A stretch of 64,000 nucleotides of DNA from Psychroflexus tropicus DSM 15496 (GTDB taxonomy: Bacteria > Bacteroidota > Bacteroidia > Flavobacteriales > Flavobacteriaceae). Within the stretch, counting starts at the first letter, position 1, and the number at the start of each line of letters is the position of its first letter. Under the pieces are notes generated by a model. It did not search any database, was not told the DNA's origin, and saw only the letters and a program-made list of their open reading frames with translations. Position numbers and translations under genes: made by a program. The stretch lies in contig NZ_KB905342.1 in the NCBI RefSeq assembly GCF_000378765.1, forward strand, positions 1-64,000, written 5' to 3'. This document shows, one piece after another, positions 61,450 through 64,000 of this stretch.

Positions 61450-62793
61450 TTATTGTTTCACCTTTAAAGCTAGACCCCTGTATTTTTCATCAAAAATCCC
61501 ATCGGCGTAAACCAGATTTCCGTTGACGAAAGTATGAGTGATCTTAGTTGAGAACGTTTCCCCCTCTAAGGGTGACCAGCCGCATTTGTAGAGGATATTA
61601 TCTTTACTAACGGTCCATGGCTTATCCATATCGACGATGGTAAGATCTGCAAAATAGCCTTCTCTTATAAAGCCTCTTTTTACTATATTATAGAGTATTG
61701 CTGGATTATGACACATTTTTTCTGCAATCTTTTCCAAAGAGATAAGTCCCTTTTTATAAAATTCAAGCATAACTGTGAATCCGTGTTGCACCATAGGAGC
61801 TCCAGACATCGATTCAAAATAGGGTTTTTCTTTTTCTTCCAGTTGGTGCGGAGCGTGGTCGGTCGTAATGAGGTCGATTTTATCCTCGAGCAAAGCTTTG
61901 AAAAGTCCCTGCCGATCTTTTTCAGTTTTAATAGCCGGATTCCATTTGATTAAGGTCCCAAGCCGTTCATAATCTTTTTCAGAAAACCAAAGATTCTGTA
62001 CACAAACCTCGGTAGTAATCTTTTTCTCGGTTAGTGGTTTGGAGTTATCAAACAAATGTGTTTCTGCTTCGGTGGTGAGGTGAAGAATATGTAATCTGGC
62101 ATCATGCTTTTTAGCCAATTTGATGGCACGTTCTGTTGCTTCAAAACATGCCTTTTCACTTCTTATATAAGGGTGATGTTTAACTGAAAGATCGTCGCCA
62201 TAACGACTCCTAAAAAGCTTTTCATTTTCTACAACCATCTCTTCTTTTTCAGAATGAATGGCGATGATAGATTTGCAATGAGCGAAAAGCTTTTCCATCA
62301 TTTCCGGCCGGTCTGCGATTAAGTTACCTTTTTTCGTAAAATAAAGTCCGTCATCTGAGACTGCAAGTAGTCCTGACGTATCAAGCTTGATTATCTCTTC
62401 GAGATTATCGGCATTGACTCCTAGAAAAAAACCAAAATTAGCCAGTGATTTTTGAGATGCCAATTCATACTTTTCATTAAGCTTGCCTAAGTCCATGACA
62501 TTGGGAGAAGTGTTTGGCATATCGATAAACGAAGTAACTCCTCCGGCAATAGCAGCTTTGCTTTCAGTATACAGATCTGCTTTATAGGTAAAACCAGGAT
62601 CTCTAAAATGAACCTGACCATCTAAAACTCCGGGGAGCACATAAAGCCCAGAACCATCGATCACCTTAATATCATTATCTTCTTCAATCTGGCCAATCTT
62701 AGCAATCAATCCCTCACTGATTAGGATATCAGCAACTTTGACTTCATTTTCATTGACGATTTGAATGTTTTTAATCAACGTGTTTTGCATCAT
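61450..62793 (-). CDS. dihydroorotase-like amidohydrolase (PyrC-like), altered metal site
   Basis: The 447-residue protein has the cyclic amidohydrolase fold. Present are His62 (QVHFRDPG), His180 (IIAIHSEKEE), His235/His238 (HILHLTT) and Asp312 (TTDHAPH). The first His of the usual HxH motif is Gln60. In place of the GIKLFMG-type segment carrying the carboxylated Lys, it reads SGLLAVSDDGLYF (about 140-152). Several Bacteroidota sequences carry Gln here, so this may be a family variant. It could be an active unusual dihydroorotase or a non-catalytic partner. The start is ATG at 62793; a second ATG follows it. Confidence 0.82.
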   Translation of the reverse strand: MMQNTLIKNIQIVNENEVKVADILISEGLIAKIGQIEEDNDIKVIDGSGLYVLPGVLDGQVHFRDPGFTYKADLYTESKAAIAGGVTSFIDMPNTSPNVMDLGKLNEKYELASQKSLANFGFFLGVNADNLEEIIKLDTSGLLAVSDDGLYFTKKGNLIADRPEMMEKLFAHCKSIIAIHSEKEEMVVENEKLFRSRYGDDLSVKHHPYIRSEKACFEATERAIKLAKKHDARLHILHLTTEAETHLFDNSKPLTEKKITTEVCVQNLWFSEKDYERLGTLIKWNPAIKTEKDRQGLFKALLEDKIDLITTDHAPHQLEEKEKPYFESMSGAPMVQHGFTVMLEFYKKGLISLEKIAEKMCHNPAILYNIVKRGFIREGYFADLTIVDMDKPWTVSKDNILYKCGWSPLEGETFSTKITHTFVNGNLVYADGIFDEKYRGLALKVKQ

Positions 62794-62840
62794 CTCAACT
62801 GAATTAATATTTATGTTTTTCGACCATTGCAACTCAACTT

Positions 62841-63809
62841 TTAAAAGTAATTAATGATTCCAAGGTATACTGGTATCCCAAAAGTGATATTAAAGGGGAA
62901 GGTAATTGCTAATGCCATAGGCAAGTAAAGCCCTGGGTTGGCTTTCGGGACTGCTAATTTCATTGCAGCAGGCACCGCGATATAAGAAGCACTAGCTACC
63001 AGTATAGCCAAAAGCAAGCTATTCCCTTCGCTTTCCAGGAAAAGTCCAGAAATTAGAGCAGTTAAGCATCCGTTAACTAGAGGAATCAGAACCGCAAACA
63101 AAAAAGCAGAAAGCCCATTACTTTTAAAAACTTTGAGATGTTTACCACTGGAAAGTCCCATATCTAGTAAAAACACAGCCAGAAACCCTTTAAAAATATC
63201 TGTCGTAAAAGGCTCGATACCTCTTGCCTGTTCATCACTAGCCATAAATCCTATGAACAAGCTACCTACTAATAAAACTACACTGCCGTTGCTCAAGGAG
63301 TGTTTTATAATTGAACTGAAATTAATTTTTGGTGCTCCTTTAGAAGATTTCGCAAAGACGGCTAGTAAGAGGACACCCATCACAATAGCAGGAGCTTCCA
63401 TGGAAGCCATTACCGCTACCATAAAACCATCGTATTCTATTCCCTGCAAGTCTAAAAAAGAAATAGTAGTTAGAAACGTGACCGCACTGATGGAACCATA
63501 GGCTGCAGCTACCGCCGCGGCATTATAGATTCCAAATTTTCTTTTTGCGATCCAAAATGTATAAAGCGGGATAAGAATTGCACTGAGCAATCCAATAGCA
63601 AACGCCCAGATAATTTCACCTCCAAACTCACTGTGAACTAACTCTTGTCCACCTTTAAAACCGATGGAAAACATTAAATACAAGGAGATGAATTTTGAAG
63701 AATTTGCAGGGATTTCTAAATCACTTTTTATAAAAGCAGCAAATATTCCCAAGCAAAAGAACAATAATGCAGGGTTGGTTAAATTATCCAGCAGCAGGTT
63801 CAAATCCAT
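62841..63809 (-). CDS. SbtA-type sodium-dependent bicarbonate permease family
   Basis: The 322-residue membrane protein belongs to the SbtA/DUF897 family, with about ten segments and the SIGFKGGQELVHSEFGG motif, AYGSISAVTFLTTISFL and a symmetrical MEAPAIVMGVLLLAV in the middle. FLLDMGLSSGKHL and SASYIAVPAAMKLAVPKANP lie in the second half. It likely imports bicarbonate or another anion with Na+. The ATG at 63809 is used. It lies 47 bases upstream of the dihydroorotase-like gene on the same strand, and pyrimidine synthesis does consume bicarbonate. Confidence 0.87.
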   Translation of the reverse strand: MDLNLLLDNLTNPALLFFCLGIFAAFIKSDLEIPANSSKFISLYLMFSIGFKGGQELVHSEFGGEIIWAFAIGLLSAILIPLYTFWIAKRKFGIYNAAAVAAAYGSISAVTFLTTISFLDLQGIEYDGFMVAVMASMEAPAIVMGVLLLAVFAKSSKGAPKINFSSIIKHSLSNGSVVLLVGSLFIGFMASDEQARGIEPFTTDIFKGFLAVFLLDMGLSSGKHLKVFKSNGLSAFLFAVLIPLVNGCLTALISGLFLESEGNSLLLAILVASASYIAVPAAMKLAVPKANPGLYLPMALAITFPFNITFGIPVYLGIINYF

Positions 63810-63935
63810 AAATCCTAATGTTAATATTTTGCTGCAAATATTTAACAAAAAAAGAAATGCAAAACATTTACTTTTTTAATGCTTCCCATAAAACATTTAT
63901 AAGTACGTAGGCATGTTAATTCTTAGGATTCAAAG

Positions 63936-64000
63936 TCAAACCTTAACCAACATTTTTCCCTTGTTTTTACCGTCGAAAAGATCGATAAAGGCTTGAGGAA
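63936..64000 (-). CDS. MDR-family NAD(P)-dependent oxidoreductase, C-terminal end
   Basis: The last 20 codons before a TGA stop read PQAFIDLFDGKNKGKMLVKV. This matches the C-terminus of medium-chain dehydrogenase/reductase (CurA/quinone-oxidoreductase-like) enzymes. The gene continues outside the window, so nothing more can be said. Confidence 0.7.
   Translation of the reverse strand, partial: PQAFIDLFDGKNKGKMLVKV

Overview
The window is about 64 kb of AT-rich chromosome from a member of the Bacteroidota, almost certainly a (probably marine) Flavobacteriaceae. The signs are the promoter form TAnnTTTG, type IX secretion (T9SS) C-terminal sorting domains, a SufABCDSE/SufT iron-sulfur operon with DUF2480 behind it, FecR/TonB-receptor signalling, many short lipoproteins, and family-typical DUF3078, DUF2480, DUF4136 and DUF6671 proteins. 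No rRNA, CRISPR array or replication origin was seen. There is one tRNA.

Layout. 1-2.4 kb is accessory DNA: a ParDE toxin-antitoxin pair flanked by inverted integron-like core sites, the tail of an IS110-type transposase, a beta-lactamase-fold gene broken by two in-frame TGA codons, and a GC-rich nested palindrome. 2.4-4.1 kb holds small unrecognised secreted or membrane proteins. 4.3-12.6 kb (minus) is the Fe-S assembly operon sufA-sufB-lipoprotein-sufC-sufD-sufS-META lipoprotein-sufE-sufT-DUF2480, followed by a DUF3078 gene. 12.7-16.2 kb (minus) carries a coiled-coil lipoprotein, dprA and a cation/proton antiporter. 16.3-20.7 kb (plus) has an MBL hydrolase, a subtilisin-like lipoprotein and an M1 aminopeptidase.

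20.8-30.9 kb (minus) is the most distinctive locus: three large T9SS-exported surface proteins. Two of them are followed, 2 bp after the stop codon, by a tiny protein made of a signal peptide, a short acidic stretch and a CTERM-type anchor. All three transcription units carry the same 18-bp element exactly 21 bp upstream of a TAnnTTTG box, so they look like one regulon. About 570 bp spanning the end of the large gene and most of the small gene is duplicated at roughly 98% identity in its best part.

31-44.9 kb is mostly core: a LolE-like permease, rbfA, methylmalonyl-CoA epimerase, a CAT-anticodon tRNA, a DUF4136 lipoprotein, an EEP-family nuclease, a NUMOD4/HNH protein, a serine hydrolase, dusB, lepA, a dipeptide-type ABC permease, a C-terminal processing protease, surE and a thioesterase. 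45.05-46.45 kb is a complete IS3-family element with a 3-bp target duplication. It sits between a fasciclin/cupredoxin gene and that gene's probable terminator. 46.5-57.3 kb holds two fasciclin lipoproteins, an unknown lipoprotein, an ECF sigma/FecR/TonB-receptor signalling set and a large M14 peptidase. 57.4-64 kb has a patatin phospholipase, a polytopic membrane protein, DUF6671, tsaC/sua5, a dihydroorotase-like protein lacking two expected metal-site residues, an SbtA-type permease and the last codons of an MDR oxidoreductase.
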